The position numbers and the translations under genes are program-made. From positions 248,001-312,000 of the forward strand of contig JADJOY010000004.1 in the NCBI GenBank assembly GCA_016713535.1: a stretch of 64,000 nucleotides of DNA. Direction: 5' to 3'. The notes below the pieces were generated by a model. It was given only the letters and a program-made list of their open reading frames with translations. It made no database searches and was not told where the DNA came from. The DNA comes from Deltaproteobacteria bacterium. Its GTDB lineage: Bacteria; JADJOY01. The first letter of the stretch is position 1; each line of letters opens with the position of its first letter. Shown here in pieces: positions 1-11,340 of this stretch.

Positions 1-493
1 GCTCGGACCGGAACGCGGGGCCGAGCTGGAAGATCCGCGTGAGACCGCCCGCGAGGAGGCGTTTCAGCGAGAGCTCCGGTGACGTCGGCAGGTAGGCCAC
101 CGACTCGGCCGGGTAGGTGCTCGCATGGGGCGCGACCCGGAACGGCCGGATGTGCGGGTCCATGCCCGGGTTGGCGACGAGCGCCGGTGTCCGGGTCTCG
201 CGGAAGCCGCGTTCCGCCAGGAAGGACCGGATCGATCCCTCGACGCACTCCCGGGCGGCGACCGCGCGCAGCCGGCGTGGGTCGAGAACCCGATCGGTGA
301 AGGCGGTGGTCCGCGCAGGGGTGCGGTTCGGGGTGAGGACGCGGACCCGTCCGGCCGAGATCTCGAGGAGGTCGCCGCGCCGCGCATCCTCACCAGGCGC
401 GAGCGAGACGCGATGGGTACCGCGCTCGTCACGGATCTCCACGACGCCCGCACCGACCGCCACACAGCGTCCCCGGATGGGGCGATCGTCCAT
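1..493 (-). CDS. epmA: EpmA/PoxA/GenX-like class II lysyl-tRNA synthetase paralogue, C-terminus beyond the window
   Basis: The reading frame starts at the ATG at 491-493 and is open to the left edge, giving about 164 residues. After a roughly 70-residue N-terminal segment come the stretches TPALVANPGMDPHIRPF and YLPTSPELSLKRLL, then FQLGPAFRSE, which is class II motif 2. This combination is characteristic of EpmA, which attaches (R)-beta-lysine (or lysine) to elongation factor P using ATP. The N-terminal segment (for example RRGDLLEI) looks like a small OB-type extension that short enterobacterial EpmA lacks; that is inference. The only alternative is a true lysyl-tRNA synthetase, which has a longer and different anticodon-binding domain. 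The catalytic C-terminus is outside the window. Confidence 0.8.
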   Translation of the reverse strand, partial: MDDRPIRGRCVAVGAGVVEIRDERGTHRVSLAPGEDARRGDLLEISAGRVRVLTPNRTPARTTAFTDRVLDPRRLRAVAARECVEGSIRSFLAERGFRETRTPALVANPGMDPHIRPFRVAPHASTYPAESVAYLPTSPELSLKRLLAGGLTRIFQLGPAFRSE

Positions 494-551
494 CCCGCGA
501 GTGTAGCGCCACGGACGAGCGGGGCGGCGCCCCGGAACGGAGCCCGGAGAA

Positions 552-589
552 AGCACCGGTCAGCGCGGGATCTCGCGCTGACCGGTGCT
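552..589 (-). terminator. Strong hairpin downstream of the PPC-like gene
   Basis: A perfect 16-bp inverted repeat (552-567 with 574-589, loop GGATCT) begins 12 nt beyond the stop codon of the minus-strand gene ending at 601. Its position fits an intrinsic terminator that also insulates the epmA-like gene, although the U tract after the stem is poor. Confidence 0.65.
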
Positions 590-600
590 GCGACAGGCCG

Positions 601-2847
601 CTATGCAGCCGGATCGGTGATCGTGACCAGGTACGAGGTGTTGCCGAGCCCGGCGTTGTCGACCTTCAGCCGGTAGTTGCGGCCGGCGGTCAGCGTGACC
701 GAAGAGAGCGCCGCGCTGCTGGCGCCAGACTTGGACGCGACCGGAACGAACACACCCGGGTTGTTGGTGTCCTCGACGAGAACCTCGAGCTCAGGGGTTG
801 CCGGGGCACCGGCGGGTGTCTCGTCCGCCCTGAGCTTCACGGCCTGGGTGACGGTGGTCGTGAGGTTCCAGGCGTCCGTGTCGCCGCAGCGCAAGGCCCC
901 GGTCCGGGTCACGGCGAGGTCGGTCGTGAGGAGGTCCTTCGTGAGGGCGATGGCCAGGCCGTCCTCATCGGTGGCGTCTACCCCGGGCCCGATGCAGACG
1001 GCGAACGCCCCCTGGCCGGACTTGTCGTTGTCGATCACCAGGACGTAGTCCCCGGCCTCGAGCACCGTGGCGTCGGCGTCACCGTCGCCGCTCGCCGGTG
1101 GCTCGATCGCGAGCGCGGCCGTGGCGGAGGGGTCGCGGGATCGCCGCGTCCAGCGATGTGGCGGGGAAGACTCGCACCAGGTTGTTGCCGTCACCGATGC
1201 CTTGGTCGTCGAAGCCGATGCCCACCTGTGCGGGAGCGGCGAGCGAGAAGGCGAAGTAGTGCTCGTCCCCGAAGGTGCTCAGGCCGGCGGTGGCGGGCGT
1301 GACCCACTGCGCATCGCCGGAGGTCACGATCAGGTCGGGGCGGTGGCGAGTGTCGAGAGCTCTGGCCCCATGCGCACCGTCGCGGTCGTGCCCGAGCCCG
1401 AGACGCGCGTGACCCGCGCGCTGACCAGGCCGTCGGTCGTGGTGAGGTCGCAGTTCTCGACGAAGAGATCGGCCGTGCCGGACGCGCTCGGACAGAGCGG
1501 CTCGAGGGTGGACGCGTTGCCGTCGCGATCGCCGAGGAGGTCGAGCCGGAACGTGCCGCTCGAGGTGTGGTCGAGCTGGAAGCTCGCGGCGGCGGCGAGA
1601 GGTAGCGGTCCCTGCGCGACGAGGTCGGCGCGGACCGCGACGTCGACGGGCCCCGCCGCGAGGCTGACGGCGACCGCGCCATCGGGCGCGAGCACGCAGC
1701 CGGCGCCAATGCACGGTCCCGCGAGCCCGATCGTGAGACCGTAGTTGAAGGTGCCGTTGACCAGGTTGTTGACCACCACCTGGTAGGTGTCCGGCGTGCC
1801 GGTGTCCACCGCGAAGGTGGCGTCGATGTCGCCGCTCTTCTTCTTGTTGGCGATGAGGCCGCCGCTGCTGCTCAGGCGAATCTCGTTGCTGCTCGAGGAC
1901 GCGTTGATCTGGTCCAGCGCGACCGTGACGTCGCTGACGCCGAAGGGCACGCTGAACTCGAAGCAGTCGCGGTCTCCGATCGGGCTGAGCGAGCGCCCCG
2001 CGATCTCGACCGGCGTCGCGAGGCTCGGCGAGACCGGCAGCACCTCGCAGGGTGCGGCGGTGTCGTCCTGGCCAGGATGAGGCCCGACGCTGAACGCGAA
2101 CGTGCCCTGTCCGGTCGGGTCGGTGTCCGACACGATCACCGTGTATTCACCGGTCGCCACGAGATCCAGCTCCGCGAGGTCGCTGGCGTCCAGGCTCAGG
2201 TCGCTGGAGCCGCTGTCCGACACGAGCGCCGTGACCTTGTCGGGACCGAGCACGGTCACCGTTCCGTTGCCCGGCGCGACGTTCACGTCGTCGAGATAGA
2301 GGTCGCGCGGGCCGGTCTGGCCGGCCCCGACCGTGAACCGGATCGTCTCGATCTCCCCGGGCGCCAGGCTCAGGTTCTGGGTGGCCCCCGCCGCGAGCGA
2401 GGTCGCCGGTAGGGTGTATCGCGGACTCATCGAGAGCTTGTAGGTACGCCCTGGAGTGCCGTCGACCTCGGTGAGCCGCACGTCGTAGGCGGCGCCCGAC
2501 GAGAACACCACGTCCTGGAGCAACGTGGGGTCGGGAGGCAGCCCAGGGCCGGCCGACCCGATCAGCGTGGTGGTTCCGGCGGCGTAGACCTCGAGCTTGT
2601 AGGTGCCGCCGGCCGGCGTTGCGTCTTCGGCGCGGAACGATGCCGCGATCGATGCGTTGTTCCCCGCGGCCGGTGCCGTGAACCGGTAGGTCACGGTGGC
2701 GCTGTCGGCGAGGGTGCTGCTGAGCTGCTGGGCGAACGTGATCGCTGGCGGTGGCGGCGAACAGCTGTCGCCGCGCAGCATGAAACCGATGACCGCGACC
2801 GCGTACCCCGCGGCGCGAAATCCACTCACTCGCTCCCGTGTCCTCAT
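601..2847 (-). CDS. Large exported PPC-like beta-domain repeat protein, frame broken twice
   Basis: The chosen ATG at 2845-2847 follows a run of Gs that can serve as ribosome binding site, and it begins a basic/hydrophobic signal sequence ending near a Cys (GDSC). The mature part holds several beta-rich modules resembling bacterial pre-peptidase C-terminal (PPC) domains, with recurring phrases such as GEYTVIVSDTDPTGQGTFAF and GDYVLVIDNDKSGQGAFAV. The frame breaks at about 1337-1340 (a G4 run) and again at about 1128-1141; homologous sequence continues across both, so one protein of about 750 residues is intended. No protease or other catalytic domain is visible, so it is probably a secreted or surface-attached structural or adhesive protein. 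Function unknown. Confidence 0.6.
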
Positions 2848-3052
2848 GAGCCCCCCCCCGACTGCGTGATCGCGCCGGGACGTCCGGCGCGGCGGCGGGT
2901 CTGAGGGCAAGGGCGGTGCCGGATACGACCGGCACCCAGCGCTGAAAAGTCTTGGTTTGTCGCGGGTAAGGCGTGGTTCCGCGGTCCGGTGCCAACCGCC
3001 GTTGTCGGCTGCAGCCAACCGGCGGTGGCTCTCGGTTAGCGGGTCGCCGGGC

Positions 3053-3535
3053 TCACGTGCCGAGCGCGGCTTCGATCGCGGCGTTGAGGGCGGGATCCTT
3101 CGGGCTCACCGCGCTCTTGTAGAACCCGAGGACTCGCCCGTCTTTCCCCACCAGGTACTTGCAGAAGTTCCAGTCCGGGACATCGCCGCCCGCGGTCAGG
3201 AAACCATAGACGGGTGACTGGCCCGGGCCGGGTTGGGTCGTGAGCTTCTCGAACATCGGGAAGCCCACCCCGAACTTCGTCTCGCAGAAGCTCTGGATCT
3301 GCTCGGCGGTGCCCGGCTCCTGGCCGCCGAACTCGTTCGACGGGAACCCCAGGACGGCGAAGCCGCGCGGTCCGTAGGTCTCGTGGAGCCGCTGGAGTCC
3401 CTTGTATTGCGGGGTGTAGCCGCACTCGCTCGCGACGTTCACGCACAGCGTGACGCGCCCCGCGAAGTCCGACAGGGCGACCGGCTTTCCGGCGAGCGAG
3501 TTGACGGTGATGTCGTGGAGGGAGCTCGAGGCCAT
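3053..3535 (-). CDS. Glutathione peroxidase family protein (Cys type)
   Basis: A protein of 160 residues, the usual length for bacterial Gpx/BtuE-type thiol peroxidases. It shows NVASECGYT (peroxidatic Cys in place of selenocysteine), GFPSNEFGGQEPG and the Trp-Asn motif WNFCKYLV, giving the Cys-Gln-Trp-Asn tetrad. It reduces hydroperoxides, in bacteria generally with thioredoxin rather than glutathione. The ATG at 3533-3535 was chosen because GGGAG lies about 9 nt upstream; the frame extends further, but the in-frame ATG nine bases earlier sits on top of this site. No signal peptide is visible, so it is cytoplasmic. Confidence 0.9.
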   Translation of the reverse strand: MASSSLHDITVNSLAGKPVALSDFAGRVTLCVNVASECGYTPQYKGLQRLHETYGPRGFAVLGFPSNEFGGQEPGTAEQIQSFCETKFGVGFPMFEKLTTQPGPGQSPVYGFLTAGGDVPDWNFCKYLVGKDGRVLGFYKSAVSPKDPALNAAIEAALGT

Positions 3536-3646
3536 GGAGATCATCTCCCGTGCGCGGAGGGTTGGCGCGCGCAACCTACCACGCGCTCGCGCCGGCTCCG
3601 GCGCGGAGCGCGCACGCCAGACCAAGGACCGCGGCCGACGAGGGGA

Positions 3647-5116
3647 TCAGGGAAGGGGGATGGCGGCCTGTTCGGCGAGTCCCTGCACGAGTGACGGCAG
3701 GATACCCAGCACGAACACGCTGGCGACCGAGGCGACCACGACCAGGCGCACGCCGACGGTCGGTGGTTCCGTGATGTATTCGCGGGCCGGCTCGGCCATG
3801 TACATCTTCACGATCACGGTCAGGTAGTAGCCGAGGCTGAGCGCGCTGGTGAGCGCGATGAGGACCGCTGGTCCGATCATGTGCGCCTTCACCGCGGCAT
3901 TGAACACCAGGAACTTGCCGAAGAAGCCGGCCGTCGGCGGGATCCCGGCGAGCGACAGCAGGCAAGCGGAGAGCGCGAACGCGAGGCCTGGGTGGGTCTT
4001 GTAGAGACCCGCGATGTCGTCGAGGTTGAGGTTTCGGTCACCCTTCTCCCCGATCGCCACCAGGACGGCGAATGCGCCGAGGTTCCCGGCCAGATACGCA
4101 GCCAGGTAGAAGAGCACCGCCGAGGTCCCCGCCGGATGGCCCGCAGCGACGCCCGCCAGCAGGTAGCCGGAGTGGGCGATCGACGAGTACGCCAGCATCC
4201 GCTTGAGGTCCCGCTGCACCAGGGCCGCGAGGTTGCCGACCACCATCGTCGCAATCGCGAGCCACTTCACGGCTTCGGTCCAGAGCATCGGATGAGCGCC
4301 GAAGCCCACTCGCAGGATGCGAAGCGCCAGCGCGAAGGCCGCTGCCTTCACCGCCGACGACATGAACGCGGTCACGGGTGTGGGCGCACCCTGATACACG
4401 TCGGGCGTCCAGAGGTGAAAAGGCACCGCCGCGATCTTGAAGCCGAGCCCCGCGAGCAGCAGCGCGAGCCCGATCTGCGCGAGCCGGACGGTGTTCGGGT
4501 TGTCGCTCGCGAGCGCGCGCGCCACCAGGTCGAGCCGCACCGAGCCGGCCGCGCCGTACATGAACGTGATGCCGTAGAGGAAGATCGCTGATGCGAAGGC
4601 CCCGAGGAGGAAGTACTTGAGGGCTGCCTCGACCGAGCCGTCGACGGTGCGCTGGTAGCCCGCGAGGACGTACACGGCGAGGCTCATGATCTCGAGCCCG
4701 AGGAAGAGCACCATCAGGTCCGTGCCCATCGCGAGCACCGACATGCCGGCGACCGCGAAGACCACGAGCGGGTAGATCTCGCCGGCCTTGACGCCTTCGC
4801 GGGCCATGTAGCTCGGCGCCAGCGCCAGTGTGCCGAGCCCCGTGAGGATGCACACGACAGTCACGAACACGCCCAGACCATCCACGGTGAGCATGCTGGT
4901 GAAGGACCGCGCGTCGGCTGCCGTGGCGTGAGGCACCAGCGGATGAACGAACCACAGCAGCGTGGCCACCAGCACCGCCGCCGCGGCACCGGCCGACACG
5001 AGCGGATTTCGCCCCTTCCCCTTGGCGTCGAGGAGCAGCACGCCGAGCCCCCCGACGGAGAGCAGCGTCATCGGTACGGCGGCGATCCAATCGAACTGGA
5101 CGGGCGGGAAATGCAC
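3647..5116 (-). CDS. nuoN: NADH-quinone oxidoreductase subunit N
   Basis: A 489-residue polytopic antiporter-like subunit of complex I and last gene of the membrane-subunit operon. Diagnostic stretches are EIMSLAVYVLAGYQR, KYFLLGAFASAIFLYG, FKIAAVPFHLWTPDVYQGAPT and KRMLAYSSIAHSGY, with the conserved lysines of the proton channel. A GTG start at 5114-5116 (protein begins MHFPPVQFDW) has GGAG 9 nt upstream and leaves a 34-nt gap after nuoM. The upstream part of the open frame is low-complexity and is not expected to be translated. It should form one of the three distal proton-pumping modules in the inner membrane. Confidence 0.93.
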   Translation of the reverse strand: MHFPPVQFDWIAAVPMTLLSVGGLGVLLLDAKGKGRNPLVSAGAAAAVLVATLLWFVHPLVPHATAADARSFTSMLTVDGLGVFVTVVCILTGLGTLALAPSYMAREGVKAGEIYPLVVFAVAGMSVLAMGTDLMVLFLGLEIMSLAVYVLAGYQRTVDGSVEAALKYFLLGAFASAIFLYGITFMYGAAGSVRLDLVARALASDNPNTVRLAQIGLALLLAGLGFKIAAVPFHLWTPDVYQGAPTPVTAFMSSAVKAAAFALALRILRVGFGAHPMLWTEAVKWLAIATMVVGNLAALVQRDLKRMLAYSSIAHSGYLLAGVAAGHPAGTSAVLFYLAAYLAGNLGAFAVLVAIGEKGDRNLNLDDIAGLYKTHPGLAFALSACLLSLAGIPPTAGFFGKFLVFNAAVKAHMIGPAVLIALTSALSLGYYLTVIVKMYMAEPAREYITEPPTVGVRLVVVASVASVFVLGILPSLVQGLAEQAAIPLP

Positions 5117-5150
5117 GGGCGTCGGCTCCGCGGATGAATGCTCGGACGGC

Positions 5151-6743
5151 TCAGGGCGAGCCGATGATGCGACTCTGGCGCTCCATGGCGCGGTGCACGG
5201 GCTCGCCCATGGCGGTGGCGTAATCCTCTCGAACACGTTCGGCGATCCGCGTGAGCTCGGGCTCCGCGCGCTCGAGCAGCGCGCGCGGGTACACCCCGAT
5301 CCACACGCACGGGGCAAGCATGAGCAGCAGGATGGCGATCTCGCGCTTGCCGAGGTCGACCAGCGAGCGGTTCTCGTCGTGCGTGATCGGCCCGAAGAAG
5401 ATCTTCTGGTAGGCGGTGAGCATGTAGACCGCGCCCCAGATCATGCCGGTCGCGATCACGAGCGCCATCCACTTCGAGGCCTGGAAGGCACCGGTCAGCA
5501 CCAGCAATTCACCGACGAAGCCGTTCAGGCCGGGCAGGCCGATCGACGAGAGCGTCACCACCAGAAACAGCGCGGCGAACACCGGCATCACCTTGGCGAT
5601 GCCGCCGAACGCGGCGAGCTCGCGGGTGTGCCGCCGCTCGTAGATCATCCCGACCAGGAAGAAGAGCGCCCCGGTCGAGAGGCCGTGGTTGATCATCTGC
5701 AGCAATGCACCCTGCAGACCTTCGACGTTGAGCACGAACAAGCCGATCATCACGTAGCCGAGGTGGCTCACGCTGGAGTACGCGACCAGCTTCTTCACGT
5801 CCTGCTGCACGCTCGCGACCCACGCGCCGTAGACCACGCCGACGGTCGCGAGGCCGAAGATCCACGGCGCCGCCTCGATCGCCGCGACCGGGAAGAGCGG
5901 CATCGCGAACCGGATGAAGCCATAGGTGCCCATCTTGAGAAGGATGCCGGCGAGGATCACCGAGCCGCCCGTCGGGGCCTCGACGTGGGCATCCGGGAGC
6001 CAGGTGTGGAACGGGAAGAGCGGTACCTTGATGGCGAAGCTGAGCGCGAACGCCGCGAACAGCCACAACTGGACGCTCGGCGGGATACGCGCGTGGGACG
6101 ACATCAGATCGACGAGGTCGAACGAGAGCCGACCTCCGTTGAGTCCGGCGACGACGAACGCCAGCTTCACGATCGCCACCAGCATCAGCAGGCTGCCGAC
6201 CAAGGTGTAGAGGAAGAACTTGACCGTTGCGTAGATCCGCCGCTTACCGCCCCAGATCCCGATCAGGAAGTACATCGGGAGGAGCATCACCTCCCAGAAC
6301 ACGTAGAAGAGGAAGAGGTCGACGGCGAGGAAGGCGCCGAGCATCGCGCTCTCGAGCGCGAGCATCGCGGCGTGGTAGCCGGCGACTCGCTTCTCGACGC
6401 TGTTCCACGATCCCAGGATCACGAGCGGCGTGAGAAAGGTCGTGAGGAGGATCAGGAAGTGGCTGATCCCGTCGATCTTGAGGTGGTAGGTGATGCCGAG
6501 GGACGGGACCCAGCGGAACTGGACCTCGTCCGAAACCAGGCGTCCCTCGTGCGCGAGAGGCCCTCCCGGCGTGCCCAGGAACACCGCCAGGCTCACCACG
6601 AACGTCACGCCCGAGAAGATCAGCGCGATCTGGCGTACCGAGCGATCGTCGAGCCCGCGGACGGCGAGGAGGAGCACCGCGCCCACCAATGGCAGCAGGA
6701 GCAGCACGGTCAGGGGATGGAGCACGGCGAAGAGGGACGTCAT
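5151..6743 (-). CDS. nuoM: NADH-quinone oxidoreductase subunit M
   Basis: A protein of 530 residues with about 14 predicted membrane helices, the normal NuoM length. Family motifs include FWEVMLLPMYFLIGIWGG, FAIKVPLFPFHTWLPDAH, EAPTGGSVILAGILLKMG and KKLVAYSSVSHLGYVMIGL, which carry the Glu and Lys residues of the antiporter-like channel. It starts at the ATG at 6741-6743, 40 nt after the end of nuoL. Complex I inner-membrane arm; proton translocation coupled to quinone reduction. Confidence 0.95.
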   Translation of the reverse strand: MTSLFAVLHPLTVLLLLPLVGAVLLLAVRGLDDRSVRQIALIFSGVTFVVSLAVFLGTPGGPLAHEGRLVSDEVQFRWVPSLGITYHLKIDGISHFLILLTTFLTPLVILGSWNSVEKRVAGYHAAMLALESAMLGAFLAVDLFLFYVFWEVMLLPMYFLIGIWGGKRRIYATVKFFLYTLVGSLLMLVAIVKLAFVVAGLNGGRLSFDLVDLMSSHARIPPSVQLWLFAAFALSFAIKVPLFPFHTWLPDAHVEAPTGGSVILAGILLKMGTYGFIRFAMPLFPVAAIEAAPWIFGLATVGVVYGAWVASVQQDVKKLVAYSSVSHLGYVMIGLFVLNVEGLQGALLQMINHGLSTGALFFLVGMIYERRHTRELAAFGGIAKVMPVFAALFLVVTLSSIGLPGLNGFVGELLVLTGAFQASKWMALVIATGMIWGAVYMLTAYQKIFFGPITHDENRSLVDLGKREIAILLLMLAPCVWIGVYPRALLERAEPELTRIAERVREDYATAMGEPVHRAMERQSRIIGSP

Positions 6744-6783
6744 GGTTCGGCGCTCGCGGGCTCGTCGGACTTGGTCTCGAGGC

Positions 6784-8740
<1,957 letters not shown>

Positions 8741-8744
<4 letters not shown>

Positions 8745-9043
8745 CCGTTCAGGCTCCTGAGCTCGTCGATGTTGACCGTCTTGCGAGAGCGGAACACCGC
8801 GATGATGATCGCGAGCCCGACCGCGACCTCGGCCGCGGCTACGGTCATGCCGAAGAACACCAGCACCTGCCCGTCGAGCGCTTCACGGAACCGCGAGAAC
8901 GCGACCAGCCCGAGGTGCGAGGCGTTGAGCATCAGCTCGACGCTCATGAACACGATCAGGGCGTTGCGCCGGACCAGCACGCCGGCCGCGCCGATCGCGA
9001 ACAGCATCGCGCTGAGCCCGATGTAGTGCGCGAGCGGGATCAC
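8741..9043 (-). CDS. nuoK: NADH-quinone oxidoreductase subunit K
   Basis: A protein of 100 residues with three hydrophobic helices, the standard NuoK size. It contains [19 protein letters not shown] with the conserved membrane glutamate of the E-channel, and [17 protein letters not shown] with the second one. The start overlaps the end of nuoJ by 4 nt, and its own stop overlaps the nuoL start, so three subunits are coupled in translation. Inner-membrane arm of complex I. Confidence 0.95.
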
Positions 9044-9594
9044 GAGTTCCTCCGTGACGCCGTGCTCTTGGCGACGCTGTCACGCTTCGCCATCACGACC
9101 GTGCCGACCAGCGCCACCAGCAGCAACACACCCGCGACCTCGAACGGCAGCAGGTACGGTCCGAACAGGAGCTCGCCGACGAGCCGCGAGTTGCCACCGA
9201 GCTCGGCCACTCGCTCGGGCGCCATCCCGGCCGTCGTCGGCACGCGGATGTCACCCCGCACCGCGTGGATCACCAGCCCGACGAACGCCGCGCCGAGAGC
9301 GCCCATGATCGTCGCTTTCGGGATGCCCTCCGGTGGTCCGGTGCGCGCCGGAACCGTGCCGAGGTCGAGGAGCATGATCACGAACGTGAAGAGCACCATG
9401 ATCGCGCCGGCGTAAACCGTGACCTGCACGGCCGCGACGAAGTGCGCCTCGAGGAGCGCGTAGAGCCCCGCCACGAAGCACAAGCTCACCACGAGGTTGA
9501 GCGCGCTCGTGATGGGGTTGCGGACCAGCACCACTCCGAGAGCCGAGACGAGCGCTCCCAGGGCCAGGACGTAGAAGGCGATCTGAGCGCTCAT
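9040..9594 (-). CDS. nuoJ: NADH-quinone oxidoreductase subunit J
   Basis: A protein of 184 residues with five predicted membrane helices. It contains [20 protein letters not shown] and [19 protein letters not shown], the NuoJ helix-3 region whose pi-bulge switches during the catalytic cycle. It lies 45 nt after nuoH with no nuoI between them, which is unusual because nuoI normally separates H and J. Complex I membrane subunit. Confidence 0.94.
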   Translation of the reverse strand: MSAQIAFYVLALGALVSALGVVLVRNPITSALNLVVSLCFVAGLYALLEAHFVAAVQVTVYAGAIMVLFTFVIMLLDLGTVPARTGPPEGIPKATIMGALGAAFVGLVIHAVRGDIRVPTTAGMAPERVAELGGNSRLVGELLFGPYLLPFEVAGVLLLVALVGTVVMAKRDSVAKSTASRRNS

Positions 9595-9639
9595 CGGAAG
9601 TTCGTCGGGTCGGATCGAGGCGGTCGAGCGGGTGGCGGA

Positions 9640-10722
9640 TCAGCTCTTCATCCCGCCGAGCATCCAGATCCACGCGGCGGTGAGCGGCAGGTTGGCGATC
9701 GCGAGCGGCATGAGCCGCTTCCAGCCCAGGTGCATGAGCTGGTCGTAGCGGAAGCGCGGCAGCGTCCAGCGCACCAAGAGCTGGAGCCAGCACAGCACGA
9801 TCACCTTGCCGAAGAAGGTCGCGACGCCGAGCAGTACCCGAGGCAGCGCGGGCAGCGCCATCAGGTTCACGTACGGGATCTGCCAGCCGCCGAAGTAGAG
9901 CGTCGCGACGAGCGCCGACACCACCACGATCGAGGCGAACTCGCCGAGGAAGAACATGCCCCACTTCATCCCTGAATACTCGACGTTGAAGCCGGCCACG
10001 AGCTCGCTCTCGCCCTCGGGCAGGTCGAAGGGCGTTCGCTTGGTCTCGGCGATGAGCGCGGTGAACAGCAGGACGAAGCCGAGCGGCTGGTAGAAGATCC
10101 CCCACTTCGGGAGGATCGGCAGACCGCCGAGCCGGAAGTACTCGCCCTGGAGCTCGACGATCTTGTTCATCTCGAGCGTGCCGTACGTCATCACGATGCC
10201 GATGATCGCGAGCCCCATGGGGATCTCGTAGCTGATCATCTGCGCGGTCGCGCGGACGGTGCCGAGCAGCGAATACTTGTTGTTCGACGCCCAGCCGGCG
10301 AGCGCGATGCCGTACACGCCGAGCGAGCTCACGGCCAGCACGAACAGGATGCCCACGTCGAGGTTGGCGACCTGCAGCTCGATGTGGCGCCCGGCCACGT
10401 CGAAGCTGGGACCGAAGGGAACCACCGCCAGCGCCACCAGCGCCGGGAACATCGCGATCGCCGGAGCGAGCGTGTGGTAGAGCCGGTGGGCGCCCGCGGG
10501 GATGAAGTCTTCCTTCATGATCATCTTGAGCCCATCCGCCATGATCTGGATGAGGCCGAGCGCCTTGACGCCCAAGATGTTGATGCGGTTCGGGCCGATG
10601 CGATCCTGGATCAGCGCGGCCTGCTTGCGCTCGGCCCAGGTCATGAGCGCCCCGAAGTGGAGCACCACGATGAGGACGAAGGCGACCTTCGCAACGACGA
10701 TCAGGATGGAGATCAGGTCCAC
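9640..10722 (-). CDS. nuoH: NADH-quinone oxidoreductase subunit H
   Basis: A protein of 360 residues with eight predicted helices, the subunit forming the quinone-access chamber. It has WAERKQAALIQDRIGPNR, GLIQIMADGLKMIMKED, GWASNNKYSLLGTVRATAQM, ISYEIPMGLAIIGI and the loop TKRTPFDLPEGESELVAGFN, all strongly conserved. It starts with GTG at 10720-10722, 57 nt after nuoA. In nearly all complete operons nuoB, C, D, E, F and G lie between A and H; here H follows A directly. Confidence 0.96.
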   Translation of the reverse strand: MDLISILIVVAKVAFVLIVVLHFGALMTWAERKQAALIQDRIGPNRINILGVKALGLIQIMADGLKMIMKEDFIPAGAHRLYHTLAPAIAMFPALVALAVVPFGPSFDVAGRHIELQVANLDVGILFVLAVSSLGVYGIALAGWASNNKYSLLGTVRATAQMISYEIPMGLAIIGIVMTYGTLEMNKIVELQGEYFRLGGLPILPKWGIFYQPLGFVLLFTALIAETKRTPFDLPEGESELVAGFNVEYSGMKWGMFFLGEFASIVVVSALVATLYFGGWQIPYVNLMALPALPRVLLGVATFFGKVIVLCWLQLLVRWTLPRFRYDQLMHLGWKRLMPLAIANLPLTAAWIWMLGGMKS

Positions 10723-10779
10723 GATTGGCTCGGCTCGGCAGTCGCCCTGGGGTGCGGAGTCGTATGCCTCAGGCCCGTC

Positions 10780-11133
10780 TCATTCCCACTCGAGGGCGCC
10801 GCGCCACCACACGTAGGCGAGGCCGCCGACCAGCAGGGTGAGGAAGAAGCCCATCTCCATGATCCCGAGCCCACCGAGCTCGCGGAACAAGATGGCCCAC
10901 GGGTAGAGGAACACGACTTCGATGTCGAAGAGCAGGAACAGCATCGCCACGATGTAGAACCGCACCGCAAAGCGATCGTGCGCGGGCCCGGACGGTGGGT
11001 TGCCGCACTCGAACGGGTCGCTCTTGATGGGCGACGGAGCCTTGGGGCCGAAGGCGTGGCAGAAGAACAGGAAGACGCCGATGAGGAGTACCGCGGCGGC
11101 GAAACTGATGAGGACCGGAACGTACGGATTCAT
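10780..11133 (-). CDS. nuoA: NADH-quinone oxidoreductase subunit A
   Basis: A protein of 117 residues with three membrane helices and the conserved loop KSDPFECGNPPSGPAHDRF (Cys shielding the quinone site), followed by VRFYIVAMLFLLFDIEVVFL. It is the first gene of the membrane-only operon and is divergent from hemL. The 207-bp gap upstream must hold the operon promoter, but no convincing sigma70 match was found on the minus strand. Confidence 0.95.
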   Translation of the reverse strand: MNPYVPVLISFAAAVLLIGVFLFFCHAFGPKAPSPIKSDPFECGNPPSGPAHDRFAVRFYIVAMLFLLFDIEVVFLYPWAILFRELGGLGIMEMGFFLTLLVGGLAYVWWRGALEWE

Positions 11134-11262
11134 CGGACGGACCGTGAGCGGGCGGCCTCGATCGCCAGGACCGGCACCTGCGTCGCTGGGGGAATCTCCG
11201 ACGAGCGCGTGATGCGGTGCGGCACGCCGGAGGGTGCCAACCGTGGCGCATGCGCGTTCGCA

Positions 11263-11292
11263 TTGTCAAGCGTCGAAAGCGAGGGCTATACC
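11263..11292 (+). promoter_or_regulatory. Candidate sigma70 promoter for hemL
   Basis: TTGTCA (11263-11268) is followed after 18 nt by TATACC (11287-11292), about 48 nt upstream of the hemL ATG. The match is reasonable for a GC-rich genome but rests on visual inspection only. Confidence 0.4.
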
Positions 11293-11340
11293 CGCGCTCG
11301 CGACGCGCGCCGCGAGGTGGCTCGCCGCATCGAGGACCGC

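Noticed and set aside
2985-3050. Possible copy of the short CTCGGTTAGCGG-containing sequence also seen near 29710
   Set aside because: The shared stretch is only about 12 nt with no wider alignment, so a repeat family is not supported.
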